Shown: positions 32,328 to 43,366 of the stretch, one piece after another
How the letters are laid out: each line of letters opens with the position of its first letter
Numbering within the stretch: the stretch's first letter is position 1
Assembly (NCBI RefSeq): GCF_000614545.1
Contig: NZ_BAKW01000005.1
Coordinates: forward strand, 62,001-126,000
Length of the DNA: 64,000 nucleotides
From: Asaia platycodi JCM 25414
Lineage (GTDB): Bacteria; Pseudomonadota; Alphaproteobacteria; Acetobacterales; Acetobacteraceae
Direction of reading: 5' to 3'
Program-made: the position numbers and the translations under genes
The notes under the pieces: generated by a model
Databases searched by the model: none
Told to the model about the DNA's origin: nothing
What the model saw: the letters and a program-made list of their open reading frames with translations, nothing else

Positions 32328-32491
32328 CGGTAAGCAGCCTCGTTAACGAAAAGATAAATCTCTTCGCCAATCGTTTCACTTCCGATCTCAAGGCACAAGC
32401 CGGTTTTCACACGAGGCACGCATCGCCCGAGCAAACAGGCGAAAAACAGCTCCCCGCGGAAGTGCCGGAACGACCGTTTATGCTTTCGGGC

Positions 32492-33722
32492 TCAGACGGC
32501 CTGCCAGTGGGGTGTCTGGACCTTGTAGGGGGTGTCGAACTCCTCGATCAGACGGCTGAACATGTGGTGGTCATGCACGCTGGTCGGCGCGAGTGGCGCG
32601 ATACCTGAAAGGTCGCGATGCATCAGGCGGTTGAGCGCGCGATTGAATACGCCCGGCCCTGTCTTGTAGGCGATGAACAATCCTGGATGCAGATAACAGT
32701 TACGGTAGACGTTAAGCAGACACTCGTTCAGCAGGGGGCTCTGCGGCACCGACCCGAAGAAGTCGTTATGAACGACGTTATTATGTGTGAGGAATAAGAC
32801 GTTTTCTTCCTTGCGATCAAGAATGAACTCAAGAGCTGTTCGTCACGAATGCGGATATCGGCATCGAGCCACCAGCCGCCCAGTGCCTGGATGACATGAA
32901 CGCGAAGGATGTCCGCCGCTTCTGCGGGATGCGTGCGCCAAGAAAGAGCGAGCGGGCCTCGACGCCATAAACTTCGTACAGCCATTGCTCGGCTTCGGAT
33001 TTATCAAAAATCTTGACATCGAGCCCGGTGATCTTGCGATGAAAGTCGAAATTCCGTGCAATCTCTTCCGGTGGGTTTTTGTCCCAGTAGAGGAAGAGCT
33101 TGTTCGGAATGACACGCGTGGTTCCGCATCCTTTGGAGAAAGGAAGGTTCGCCGCGAGCGCGAAGCCGAGATAGAGGGAGTCGATTTCCTCGCCGGTGTG
33201 AAATTCCTCGAACGCATTAGCGGTCAGCCGCATGGCGCCTGCCGGGTCGCCTTCGCGCCACGCTTTGTGAACGCTTTCAATGAAATTGGCGTGCGGAATG
33301 CTCACCGCGCGTAATTCAGCCACTTCCTGGGTGGGCAGTTCCTGCCCCGCCTTCATCAGACAAAGCAGGCGGGCCTGAAGCAGCGACTGGGCCAACGGAT
33401 ATTCGCCGGGGTTTTTCGAATGCAGCTCGTAGGCGATGCGGTAGAAGCGCGAGGCTTCCTTCACGCGAAAGCTGGTATGCAGGATATTCGCAAGGGTAAA
33501 GGCGTGCATGACCGTCGTGCAGCCATTCTGCTGATAGAAAGCGAATGCCTGCCCGTCATCTGCAAAATCCTGCTCGGTAAGGGCGTTCAAACCTGTCAGG
33601 TAATCCGAGGAGGGGATCACAGGCATGGACACATCGCCAGATGATGAGTCATCAGCTCTGAGTTCGTCCCAAGCGTCGATATCGGCCAATGCAGGGTCTA
33701 TCCCCGAATGCTTGCTGTCCAT
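32492..33722 (-). CDS. GT32-type (OCH1-like) glycosyltransferase with helical N-terminal domain (two frameshifts)
   Basis: About 410 residues. The first ~190 residues are helical and TPR-like (FRVKEASRFYRIAYELHSKNPGEY). Then comes a glycosyltransferase domain: VIPNKLFLYWDKNPPEEIARN, and the sugar-nucleotide DxD motif in ALGGWWLDADIRIRDE. Frame changes near 32936 (LGAR / HPAEAADILRVHV) and 32835 (DEQLL / EFILDRKEENVLFL) fit single-base losses. It resembles DXD-containing polysaccharide sugar transferases. It stands alone, with no other surface-polysaccharide genes nearby, so acceptor and sugar are unknown. Confidence 0.75.
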
Positions 33723-34230
33723 CGCCCTCGAATTCCCGCTTCTGTGACAAATCGCTTTGGCAACCTATCTCACATCGGTATCGAGATGTCCATTCTTCGC
33801 GAAGGACAGTAATTGGCGGTGATATACGCCATATCTTGTTACATAATATATAATGATTACACTGTGAGGTAATAGTGATCCAAAGTTGATGGCATGCGGC
33901 TTATTCATAAGATGCCAGTTGCAAATCATCTCAGCCGATAAACTCGCCCGTCTCTCCGCATGATCGCGTGTTCATTTCCGCGTGCGGTCTGAAATGACTA
34001 TATTATTTTACTATAGTGTCAGTTTCTATACGGACTTGCGGCTGTCTTTTCGGCTCTCAGGCAGTGTGTCTGACACATTGATCGATTGAATTGCGTCTTT
34101 GTGGGCATGACACCCGGCATCGGACGCGATCCGCAAAAAGTGCACATGCGACAGGTGACGACAAGGTTTCGGGGCGACAGTCCAGCCCAGCGTCCTGCGC
34201 GCAGAGAACAGGCTTTCTGCAGCGCCCGCA
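33723..34230. other. AT-rich intergenic region with a 13-bp palindrome
   Basis: A 500-base gap, noticeably AT-rich between 33810 and 34020. It probably holds the promoter of the minus-strand glycosyltransferase gene. The palindrome TGTGTC-T-GACACA lies at 34065-34077. No credible ORF or RNA gene was found. Confidence 0.4.
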
Positions 34231-34291
34231 TCCCTGAAAATTTCCTTTCAGGGATGGTGATTCTGGAGGCAGGACGTGCTCCTGCCTCCAG
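34231..34291 (-). terminator. Tandem hairpins after ahcY
   Basis: First hairpin downstream of ahcY: CTGGAGGCAGGA (34263-34274) with TCCTGCCTCCAG (34280-34291), a perfect 12-bp stem with a 5-base loop, six bases after the stop. Second: TCCCTGAAA (34231-34239) with TTTCAGGGA (34246-34254). Together they look like a strong transcription end. Confidence 0.65.
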
Positions 34292-34296
34292 CCGTG

Positions 34297-35710
<1,414 letters not shown>

Positions 35711-36079
35711 TTACTGCTGGGCAGATTTATCCGTGGTGGTCGTCTTCCGGGTGTGGTGCTTGTGTTTGGTGGCCTTCTCGTGCTGCGGCGACGAGATAGG
35801 CATCCTGTCCGACATTTCACCAGTTGGCGTGGCTGTGCCGGTCGGTGCGCCTGGCACCTTGGGGTCAGGCTGCTCGTTCATCTGGTTCTTGTAAGTCTGG
35901 TTCTGTTCGGTCGGGTTATGGATCTGGCTGGACTGGTTCTTGAGCGTCTCTGCCTTCTGGGCCGAAGGTGGCACGTCGCTATCTGTCGCGGTGCTGGCCT
36001 GAGCGAGGGCAGAATGGGCCGCAAAAGGGGCCGTCAGCAGCAGGGATGCGGTCAGGGCGGCTTTGAATGCGTGTTTCAT
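35711..36079 (-). CDS. Small secreted protein with basic His/Lys-rich C-terminus
   Basis: 122 residues. Signal peptide [26 protein letters not shown], then a polar, Gln/Asn/Pro-rich mature region ([20 protein letters not shown]) and a terminal [19 protein letters not shown] tail. AGGAG precedes the ATG at 36079. No recognised domain. It has its own strong terminator, so it is probably a single-gene transcript. Function unknown; the tail could bind metal or anionic surfaces, but that is speculation. Confidence 0.6.
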   Translation of the reverse strand: MKHAFKAALTASLLLTAPFAAHSALAQASTATDSDVPPSAQKAETLKNQSSQIHNPTEQNQTYKNQMNEQPDPKVPGAPTGTATPTGEMSDRMPISSPQHEKATKHKHHTRKTTTTDKSAQQ

Positions 36080-36289
36080 GACAGGCTCCTGTCGAAAACC
36101 GGGAAGAGGGGCGTCCAGCATGGTTCTTGTTTTTAAAGGACGGTCAGACGAACTGGTAACAAACCGGCAGCGTTCCGGTTTCCTTGCCTGTATATTAAGG
36201 TTTGAAACCGGTTGCCTGTCTCGGGCACACATGCGAGAGAGCGAGCGGCGCGCTGCCCGCGCCCCCGATCCCTCACGATGGAGGATGGC

Positions 36290-37372
36290 ATGTCCAACAC
36301 ACGCTCGCAGCTGCCGTTCTCAGTCGTCGCAGGCCAGGACATGAAGCCGAACGGCGTCCTGCCCCATGGCATCGCCAACGGGCTGGTCTGGGCCATCAGC
36401 GCGGCCGGGTGAAGACCCTGTGCCGCTCGAGCCGCATGAGATCGAGAGCCTGCTCAACGATCGCACGCCGCCCTCGAATTATCCCAAGCCTTCCGAAAGC
36501 TGGGCATGGCTGCATTTCGATACGGTGCACAGCTCGGCACGCCAGCATGTGGCCACCCTGCCCTGCCTGCCCGAAGATGTCAGCGCCATGCTGGCCGAAA
36601 CCGAATATGGCGTCATGCTCGAAGCCCTGCCCGGTCTTGTCTGGGGTGCGCTACCCGCTTTTGACGACGCCGTGTCGGAGGAGGATCGCGATATCTGCGC
36701 CTGGCGTTTTGCCATGCGCCCCGATCTGCTCATCACCACGCGTCGCAATCCTATTCCGGTGCTCGGTGCTGCGTTTCGCACGCTGCGTGCAGAATCCATC
36801 CCTCGCAGCCCTGCCGGCGTGATCGATCGCGCTTTGCGCGAGTTTACCGGCAGCGTGCGGCGTCAGATCGGCAAGCTCGATGACGAACTCGACCGTGCCG
36901 AAGATGCACTGCTTCTGATCGAGCGCCGCACCGATCTGGGTCATCTCGGTGGTATCGTCGGTAAAGGCCGCCGCCGCGCGACCGAGCTGCGTCGCGTCGT
37001 GACCCCGATCGACCGTGTGCTGCGAGACGAAGATCTCGAACTGCCCGAATGGGCAGAGGACGAACTGCGCGACCGCACCGAGCGCCAGGTTCATGCCGCG
37101 CTGGATGACATGATCGCGCTTCTCGACCGGGCCCGCTCGCTGCAGGATGAACTTGGGTCTTCACAGGCCGAAGAGACGAACCGTCGCCTTTACATTCTGA
37201 CTGCCGCCACAATTCTCATGTTTCCTGCCACGCTGGTCACCGGATTTTTCGGGATGAACACGGGCGGCATGTATCTGGCCAGCGGGCAATATGGCACCCT
37301 CGAGGCTGGCTTCGTCTGTTTTGTCGCATGATCCTGACATGGGTATTTCTCAAGCTTGCTCGCCTGGTCTGA
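36290..37372 (+). CDS. CorA/ZntB-family divalent cation transporter (two frameshifts)
   Basis: About 360 residues. It starts MSNTRSQLPFSVVAGQD at ATG 36290 behind GGAGG. Near 36405 one base seems to be inserted (AISAAG / EDPVPLEP), and near 37328 one is missing (CFVA / MILTWVFLK). The long cytoplasmic part ends in a stalk helix, then two TM helices with the family GMN motif in GFFGMNTGGM. The N-terminal 'NGLVWAISAAG...WLHFD' arrangement is closer to ZntB than to CorA, so zinc efflux or uptake is as likely as magnesium. Confidence 0.83.
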
Positions 37373-37411
37373 TAGACCTCAAGGGGCATCGGGAGCGGTA
37401 AAACTCAGCGA

Positions 37412-37936
37412 TCAATCAGTGTTCGGTCGAGCAAAAGGCACATGTGCCACTTTCTCCCACGGTCCCCCGAGATAGCGCCATAAATTCAGCGCGGCCGCGT
37501 ATGTCTCGTGTCTTGCCGACTCATCCGCGAGTTGTGCGTGCAGAACGCGTGCCTCTTGCGGTGACACCTTGTTCTGCACGGTCAGATGCGGTTTCCAGAC
37601 TGCCTGATCCTGTCTCGTCAGACAGTCTTTGGGCAGGCACGCGCAGACGGCCTCGCGTATGCCGGCGCCATCGGGGCAGAGCAGCCGATAGGCGACGCCC
37701 CTACCCAGTAAAAAAGGGGCTCCGATCCGTATCAGAGGTGCGGGACGTGTCTGTCTTATGACCTCGAGAATAGACGGCTCATGCGCGGCGGGGAGCGCAT
37801 GGAAAAGCGTGACATGCGCCGGTACGATGTTCCGGTCGCGTGGAAAATGGAGATCGCGCTGCGCCTGAGCCCAAGTCTGTTCTTCAGGCGCGAGTTCTAG
37901 CGTCAGGATCAGCGGTGCGTCCGGATGGGGGTTCAA
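37412..37936 (-). CDS. 2'-5' RNA ligase/phosphoesterase superfamily protein
   Basis: An intact 174-residue protein with the two HxTx motifs of the 2H phosphoesterase fold: PAHVTLFHAL near residue 40 and WKPHLTVQNK near residue 115. The N-terminus LILTLELAPEEQ fits the first strand. Relatives act on 2'-5' or cyclic phosphate RNA ends, but the physiological substrate is generally unclear. It is convergent with the CorA-like gene. Confidence 0.82.
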   Translation of the reverse strand: MNPHPDAPLILTLELAPEEQTWAQAQRDLHFPRDRNIVPAHVTLFHALPAAHEPSILEVIRQTRPAPLIRIGAPFLLGRGVAYRLLCPDGAGIREAVCACLPKDCLTRQDQAVWKPHLTVQNKVSPQEARVLHAQLADESARHETYAAALNLWRYLGGPWEKVAHVPFARPNTD

Positions 37937-38042
37937 GACAATAAACTCCTGCCGCAGCCGGTTTCATGGACCGTGCAGAGCGTTTGATCCCCCTCAGCGG
38001 TTTCCCCCGGGGAGAACATGGAGCGTTTTTCCAGCTATGCGG

Positions 38043-38979
38043 TTACGGTCGCCAGATACAGCGAAAACCCACATGGCTCGTGGAGCTGTCAATCGTCTGG
38101 GGATGGCGCGCCGCAGGGCGGTAGCGTTGGCAGTAATTCTCGGCGCAGAGATGTGACCCACCCTTGATGACCTTGCGTCCCAGACGCGGACCGGCAATGC
38201 CGCGATCGATGCTTTCACGCAGTGTCCCCCCGCGTGGGTCGGAGCTGAGGCAGCATGGGCGGCTTCTCGTATTGGCGAGCTGGCGTTCGGGAAGGATGTA
38301 CCAGTCATTCGTCCATTCCCAGACATTGCCGATCATGTCCGACAGGGCGTAGCCATTGGGAGGATAGGACTACAGGGGTTGTACGATACCCGTCGGTACG
38401 AAGATTGCTGGAGGGAAAGAGACCGCGCCAGTAATTGGCGAGAACAGTGCCCTCCGGCTCCAGCGCGTCGCCCCAGGCGTAATCGGTATCTTCAAGGCCG
38501 CCACGGGCAGCGTATTCCCACTCTGCCTCCGTCGGGAGCGACTTGCCGATCCATGAGGCATAGGCGCTGGCATCGGCATGGGTGACGTGGACGACTGGAT
38601 GATCTTCCAGCCCCTCAAGCGAACTGTCGGGACCGGTGGGATGGCGCCAATCGGCACCAAGGACAAACCGCCACCAGTTGCGTGGGTCATTGGTTGGAAC
38701 AGGAACCGGGCTCTTCTGGAACACCAGCGAACCCGGATGAGCCAGGTTCGGGTCCATGTCTGGGAAATCATGCGGGTCCGGGGCGATTTCCGCCGTGGTA
38801 CGATGGTCGGTCGCTGCGACGAAAGCGGCAAAGTCTCGGTTCGTGACGGGCGTTTCGTCTATCCAGAAGGCCGTAACGCGCACACGTCTGCGCGGGCGTT
38901 CTTCAGGATAGAAACGATCGGAACCCATGTGAACGATGCCAGCGGGGATCGGGCGCATGGCGCGCAGCGTATCGGACAT
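38043..38979 (-). CDS. Formylglycine-generating enzyme (SUMF1/FGE family, one frameshift)
   Basis: About 311 residues. The N-terminal part has GIVHMGSDRFYPEERPRRRVRV and FWIDETPVTNRDFAAFV; the middle has SLPTEAEWEYAARGG. An indel near 38370 precedes SDMIGNVWEWTNDWY. The C-terminal segment KGGSHLCAENYCQRYRPAAR carries both active-site cysteines of true FGEs (C-x4-C), followed by DSSTSHVGFR. FGE oxidises the Cys of a CxPxR motif in type I sulfatases to formylglycine. Such a sulfatase is encoded immediately upstream on the same strand, a strong functional match. Confidence 0.88.
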
Positions 38980-39057
38980 TGGGGTAATCCGGACAAGTTG
39001 ATCGAGATGAAACTGTGTATCCCGGGAGGGGACGTTGCAGCGACCCCTCGGCGTGCC

Positions 39058-41442
39058 TCATGGCAAGGTGATATGGGTCTGACCCAGGGAGCCGTCGAAC
39101 GGCTTGCGTGCGGCCGGATCACGGGAAACCTGTGAGCCGCGATCCTGACCGATATCGAAGGTCTCGGAATAGGACGCCATCACCGAGGGATAGAGATGAA
39201 CCGCGCCATGGGCGATTTCCTGACCATCGGCCAGTAGACGGATTGTGCCATCGGCGGCCCGGCGTGCAAGCGGAAGGGCTGCTGTCGGAGGTTTGTCGGG
39301 CGTAAAGCTGAAGCCGAGCTCATGAACAGTCGCCGCCAAGGCGCCCGAGCTGGAGATCGTGTCACGGTGCTGACCGAACGCATTGTTCTCGAAGACGAGA
39401 TGATGGTCCTTTTCGTACAGAACCCAGCCGCCCAGACGACCGCCTTCAGCGAGGATGACGCCCGAACCGGTGGGAGAGGGTTTTACGATTTCGGTACGGA
39501 GTGTATGCGCCGGGCCGATGATGTTCGGGAGGACGTTTTGCGGCAGGCCTGAAACGTCGGGTTCGTATGTAAAGCTGCGTTGATGTGGATCGGAGATGGT
39601 GGGTGCGCCTATCGGGAGCGGTACGAGCGGGAATACGTTGTTGCGCAGGCCCTCACGCGTGAATTCTGCCTTGAGCGCCTCAAGCCGTTTCGGATCGCTC
39701 GTTGCGAGATCGTTCGCTTCGCTGAAATCCTCGGCAACGTAGTAGAGTTCCCACCGGTCGTTATCCGGATTATCGCCGAACACATGGTTGAGCGCTGTGG
39801 AGAGATTCCACGGGTCGTAATTGCGTTTGGCGGCGGCAACCCAGCCATCCTTGTAAATGGCGCGATTACCGAAGATCTCGAAATACTGCTCGGTATGCGT
39901 TTCGGGCGCATTCGGGTCTGAGAAGGTTGCTTTCAGGCTGTGGCCCTCGAACGGGATCTGCTCTACCCCTGCAATGTCCTTTGGCAGGGTTTTGCCGATG
40001 ACATCGAGGATTGTCGGGGCAATATCGTTGACGTGAGCGAACTGCGACCTGACACGCCCGGACTCTGTCGTGTGGCCGGGCCAATCGACGATCAGCGGAT
40101 TCCGTGTCCCGCCGAAATGGGATGCGACCTGCTTTACCCATTTGAACGGTGTGGTCGTCGCCCACGCCCAGCCCGCGGCATAGTTGTTCGCAACGTCAGG
40201 GCCGCCGAGTTTATCGATATTGGCAAGCTGAACCTGCGAACCCTCGGGCGCTCCTCCGAGCTTGCTGGCCTCGTTGACGATCGTCCCTTCGATACCGCCC
40301 TCGGCACTGCCGCCGTTATCTCCGATGATATAGAAGATCAGCAGGTTATCCCCGCCCGGGCGCTTGCGCAGCGTATCGACCAGACGGCCTATCTCCGCGT
40401 CTGTTTCTTCCATGAATGCCGAATAGACTTCCATCTGACGGGCGTAGAGGCGGCGCTGGTCCTGCGGAAGACTGTCCCAGGCCGGCAGGCCAGCGGGGCG
40501 TGGGGTCAGCTTTGCGTCCTGCGGGACGACTCCCAGTGCTTTCTGGCGCGCAAAGGCCTCTTCGCGATAGCGATCCCATCCACCGTCGAAGCGGCCCTTG
40601 TTGCGCTCGATCCATGCTTTGGGGACCTGATGCGGCATATGGACGGCACCGGTTGCGAAATACAGGAAATAGGGCCGGTTCGCGGCTGCTGCGTCGTGAT
40701 CGTCAACCCAGGCGACTGCACGATTCACAAGGTCCGGGGTCAGATGGTAACCCTGATCCGGTGTCCCCGGAGCCGGGATCGACGTGGTGTCGTTATAGAG
40801 ATGGGGCTCCCACTGATCGTCCGTACCGGCCATGTAGCCGTAGAAATGGTCAAAGCCGAGGCCTGTAGGCCAGTGAGTGAACGGACCAGCCGGTGAGATT
40901 TCCCATTTGGGTGTGTTGTGCCATTTGCCGAAAGCGGCAGTGGAATAGCCATCGGTCTGCAGGATGCGGGCGATCGACGCCGTTTGCGGATTCCAGACGG
41001 TATCGTAAGCCGGAAAACCGGCAGCCAGATCCTGAAGATTGCCAAATCCGACCTGATGATGATTGCGCCCTGTCAGAAGAGCCGCGCGGGTGGGAGAGCA
41101 GATGGCGGTGGTGTGGAAACGGTTATAGCGCACACCTTCGGCTGCGAAGCGCTCGATATTGGGCGTACGTGCTGCCCCACCGAACGCCGAACTGACGGCA
41201 AAACCCGCATCGTCAATCAGGATCAGGAGGATGTTGGGCGCACCCTGAGGTGCCTGCACAGGTGCCGGAAAAGCGGGTGTCGATGTGGCGCGGGTCAGCC
41301 CGACATGACCGGCGAAGGGAGCGGCCTGGCTCGAGGCGCGAGCGCCCGAGGGCCAGACGGACAGGGCGGCGGTCGAGAGTGCCGATGCGGTAAGGAACGC
41401 AATCAGTCTGTTCGACGTGAAGGATCTGGGACGGGGGCGCAT
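39058..41442 (-). CDS. Type I arylsulfatase (CSPTR motif), exported
   Basis: An intact 794-residue sulfatase. An N-terminal signal-like segment ends near ARA (residue 36). Metal-binding LILIDDAG holds Asp77/Asp78. The formylglycine motif is C115-SPTRAALLTGR, followed by GYSTAAFGKWH. IIGDNGGSAEGG carries the late metal ligands. A C-terminal extension of about 200 residues is typical of large arylsulfatases. Cys115 would be matured by the FGE encoded 79 bases downstream. It probably releases sulfate from organic sulfate esters in the periplasm for sulfur nutrition. Regulation is not evident. Confidence 0.92.
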   Translation of the reverse strand: MRPRPRSFTSNRLIAFLTASALSTAALSVWPSGARASSQAAPFAGHVGLTRATSTPAFPAPVQAPQGAPNILLILIDDAGFAVSSAFGGAARTPNIERFAAEGVRYNRFHTTAICSPTRAALLTGRNHHQVGFGNLQDLAAGFPAYDTVWNPQTASIARILQTDGYSTAAFGKWHNTPKWEISPAGPFTHWPTGLGFDHFYGYMAGTDDQWEPHLYNDTTSIPAPGTPDQGYHLTPDLVNRAVAWVDDHDAAAANRPYFLYFATGAVHMPHQVPKAWIERNKGRFDGGWDRYREEAFARQKALGVVPQDAKLTPRPAGLPAWDSLPQDQRRLYARQMEVYSAFMEETDAEIGRLVDTLRKRPGGDNLLIFYIIGDNGGSAEGGIEGTIVNEASKLGGAPEGSQVQLANIDKLGGPDVANNYAAGWAWATTTPFKWVKQVASHFGGTRNPLIVDWPGHTTESGRVRSQFAHVNDIAPTILDVIGKTLPKDIAGVEQIPFEGHSLKATFSDPNAPETHTEQYFEIFGNRAIYKDGWVAAAKRNYDPWNLSTALNHVFGDNPDNDRWELYYVAEDFSEANDLATSDPKRLEALKAEFTREGLRNNVFPLVPLPIGAPTISDPHQRSFTYEPDVSGLPQNVLPNIIGPAHTLRTEIVKPSPTGSGVILAEGGRLGGWVLYEKDHHLVFENNAFGQHRDTISSSGALAATVHELGFSFTPDKPPTAALPLARRAADGTIRLLADGQEIAHGAVHLYPSVMASYSETFDIGQDRGSQVSRDPAARKPFDGSLGQTHITLP

Positions 41443-42089
41443 TGACGTGGCCTTGCTTTACAGGGCGGGGGTAAAAGGCTGGGATCGTGGCGTGATCCTG
41501 AACGTGATGACCGCATCAACATCGAGGATGGCGCCGTCTGCCTTTCGCTTCAGGCTTGTGCCCGCCTGAGAAGGTGACCGGCCAGAGACGGGATATTGTC
41601 CCGGGAGCGACGTGGCCTGCAGCATGCAGAGTGTCACGCTGCATCGAGCCCATGCGATACGGCGCGATCGCGAAGCCGCTTTCGCGGCCACGCGCGATCG
41701 CTATGGCGCAAGGTTCTTTGGCTGCTCTTTGATACGTGTCTGTCTTCGTCACCGAAAAACACTCTACATTTTTGTATAATCGTGTTCTCGTATACACGAA
41801 AATCATTACGTCAATTTAGTAAACCACCATAGATTGGCGCATAAATAAATTACAACCGTAAGTTTTTGGTTTTTTGCGTTTGGTATGGGAGAAACGACGA
41901 CGTGGCTCACCGGGCAGCGCGGCGATGGCGTTCTTTGCGGTCGGTGCACGCGGTATGACGATGTCGGCAAAGCGCGACGAAGCAATCCTGCCCCCCTTGC
42001 GCGCGGGGAGCACAGGAAGTTTTCGGCTTAGGGCCTCTGAAAAGGATAGCAGGCCGGTCGGAAGAAGGCGCGGCCTGCCTGCGGCGAGG
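41443..42089. other. Intergenic region upstream of the sulfatase
   Basis: A 647-base gap. 41740-41880 is clearly AT-rich and likely holds the sulfatase promoter (minus strand). 41883-42080 has coding-like GC in several frames, but no frame has a start with a ribosome-binding site or any recognisable motif. I call no gene here. Confidence 0.4.
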
Positions 42090-43019
42090 TTATTCGCCGC
42101 CGATATGATGCGTGCCGCGTGCGCGTGCGAGGTCTTCCTGTTGCTGGCGGGCAGCGTAGCGCGCGCGCTGGATATCGGTGCGTTCGGTCGCGCAGGCAGG
42201 GCACTGGACGCCTTCGACGTAAAGATCCGATGTTTTATCCTGAGCTGAGACCGGGCGGCGGCAGGCATGGCACAGATCATAGGCACCGGGTTCGAGGCCA
42301 TGGCGCACGGTGACGCGCTGGTCGAACACGAAACATTCACCTTCCCACAGGCTTTCGGCTTCCGGCACGTCTTCGAGATATTTCAGAATGCCGCCCTTGA
42401 GGTGATAGACATCTTCCACGCCTTCGGAGAGGGCGAAGGCAGTGGATTTTTCGCAGCGTATGCCGCCTGTGCAGAACATGGCGATTTTCGGCTTGCGTCC
42501 CTCGGCCTCGAGCGTTGCGCGTCTGGCGCGAAACCAGTCGGGAAACTCGCGAAAGCTCTGGATATCGGGATCGATGGCGCCCTTGAAGGTGCCCACGGCC
42601 ACCTCATAGTCGTTGCGTGTATCGATCAGGATCGTGTCCGGGTCGGCAATTAGGGCGTTCCATTCATTGGCAGGCACGTAATGGCCGACACCGGCCAGGG
42701 GATCGATGTCGGGCTGACCCATGGTGACGATCTCGCGCTTGAGGCGCACTTTCATACGATTGAAGGGCATGGAGTCGTCGTGAGAGAGCTTCCATTCCAG
42801 AGCATCGCAGCCGGGCAGTGTGCGGATATAGGCGAGAATGGTGTCGATGTTTTCCGGTGTACCCGCGATCGTACCGTTGATTCCTTCACGGGCCAGAAGA
42901 AGCGTTCCTTTGATCCCGTGGTTGAGGCATTCCTGCAGAAGCGGTTCGCGCAGGGCGGCCGGATCGGCAAACGGGGTGAAACGGTAGAGAGCCGCGATGC
43001 AGAGGGGCGCCTGCGTCAT
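42090..43019 (-). CDS. trhO: tRNA uridine(34) hydroxylase, rhodanese-fold (TrhO/YceA)
   Basis: An intact 309-residue protein. An acylphosphatase-like N-terminal domain ([14 protein letters not shown]) is followed by a rhodanese domain with [20 protein letters not shown] and the catalytic loop [10 protein letters not shown]. The C-terminal part has four Cys in two CxxC pairs (CHACRRP, CPACATE), a probable zinc site. TrhO makes 5-hydroxyuridine at the wobble position of some tRNAs. Confidence 0.92.
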   Translation of the reverse strand: MTQAPLCIAALYRFTPFADPAALREPLLQECLNHGIKGTLLLAREGINGTIAGTPENIDTILAYIRTLPGCDALEWKLSHDDSMPFNRMKVRLKREIVTMGQPDIDPLAGVGHYVPANEWNALIADPDTILIDTRNDYEVAVGTFKGAIDPDIQSFREFPDWFRARRATLEAEGRKPKIAMFCTGGIRCEKSTAFALSEGVEDVYHLKGGILKYLEDVPEAESLWEGECFVFDQRVTVRHGLEPGAYDLCHACRRPVSAQDKTSDLYVEGVQCPACATERTDIQRARYAARQQQEDLARARGTHHIGGE

Positions 43020-43308
43020 GATTGATCTTCCTGAAACCTGAAAACAGCTTTTCGGGGGTCAATAGCGCAGAAACCGGCTTGGGGCCTATCAAGAATGGCC
43101 GAGGATGAATCGGAACCGCGCCGAAGTCTGATGAAAAAAACCGGTCTTGCGGGCCAGTTCCCGATGCGCGCTGCCGCGCCGGGCATGATCTGCTGACGAG
43201 GGCTGTACTGGATATCGCTCGACGATCAACTGTCGTTTCGAGAAAGGGAAGGCCGCTATCAGGGACCGCGTGCCGAGCGAAGCGTCTATTGCCTTGTCTG
43301 AGCAGAAA

Positions 43309-43339
43309 CCGCCTTTGCCTCCATGCTGGGCGAAGGCGG
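43309..43339 (-). terminator. Hairpin downstream of the TonB receptor gene
   Basis: CCGCCTT (43309-43315) pairs with AAGGCGG (43333-43339), extended by GCC/GGC inside, about 30 bases after the receptor stop. The rest of the 43020-43366 gap shows no gene I can support. Confidence 0.45.
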
Positions 43340-43366
43340 GATCTGTTTCATCAAATGCGGTAGTAA

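Noticed and set aside
32328-32391. Longer start for the M1 peptidase at 32391
   Set aside because: It has no signal peptide; the frame at ATG 32327 gives a signal peptide and a ribosome-binding site and joins through one indel.
41874-42248. 124-codon + strand ORF overlapping the end of trhO
   Set aside because: About half lies antisense to trhO, there is no ribosome-binding site and no recognisable motif.
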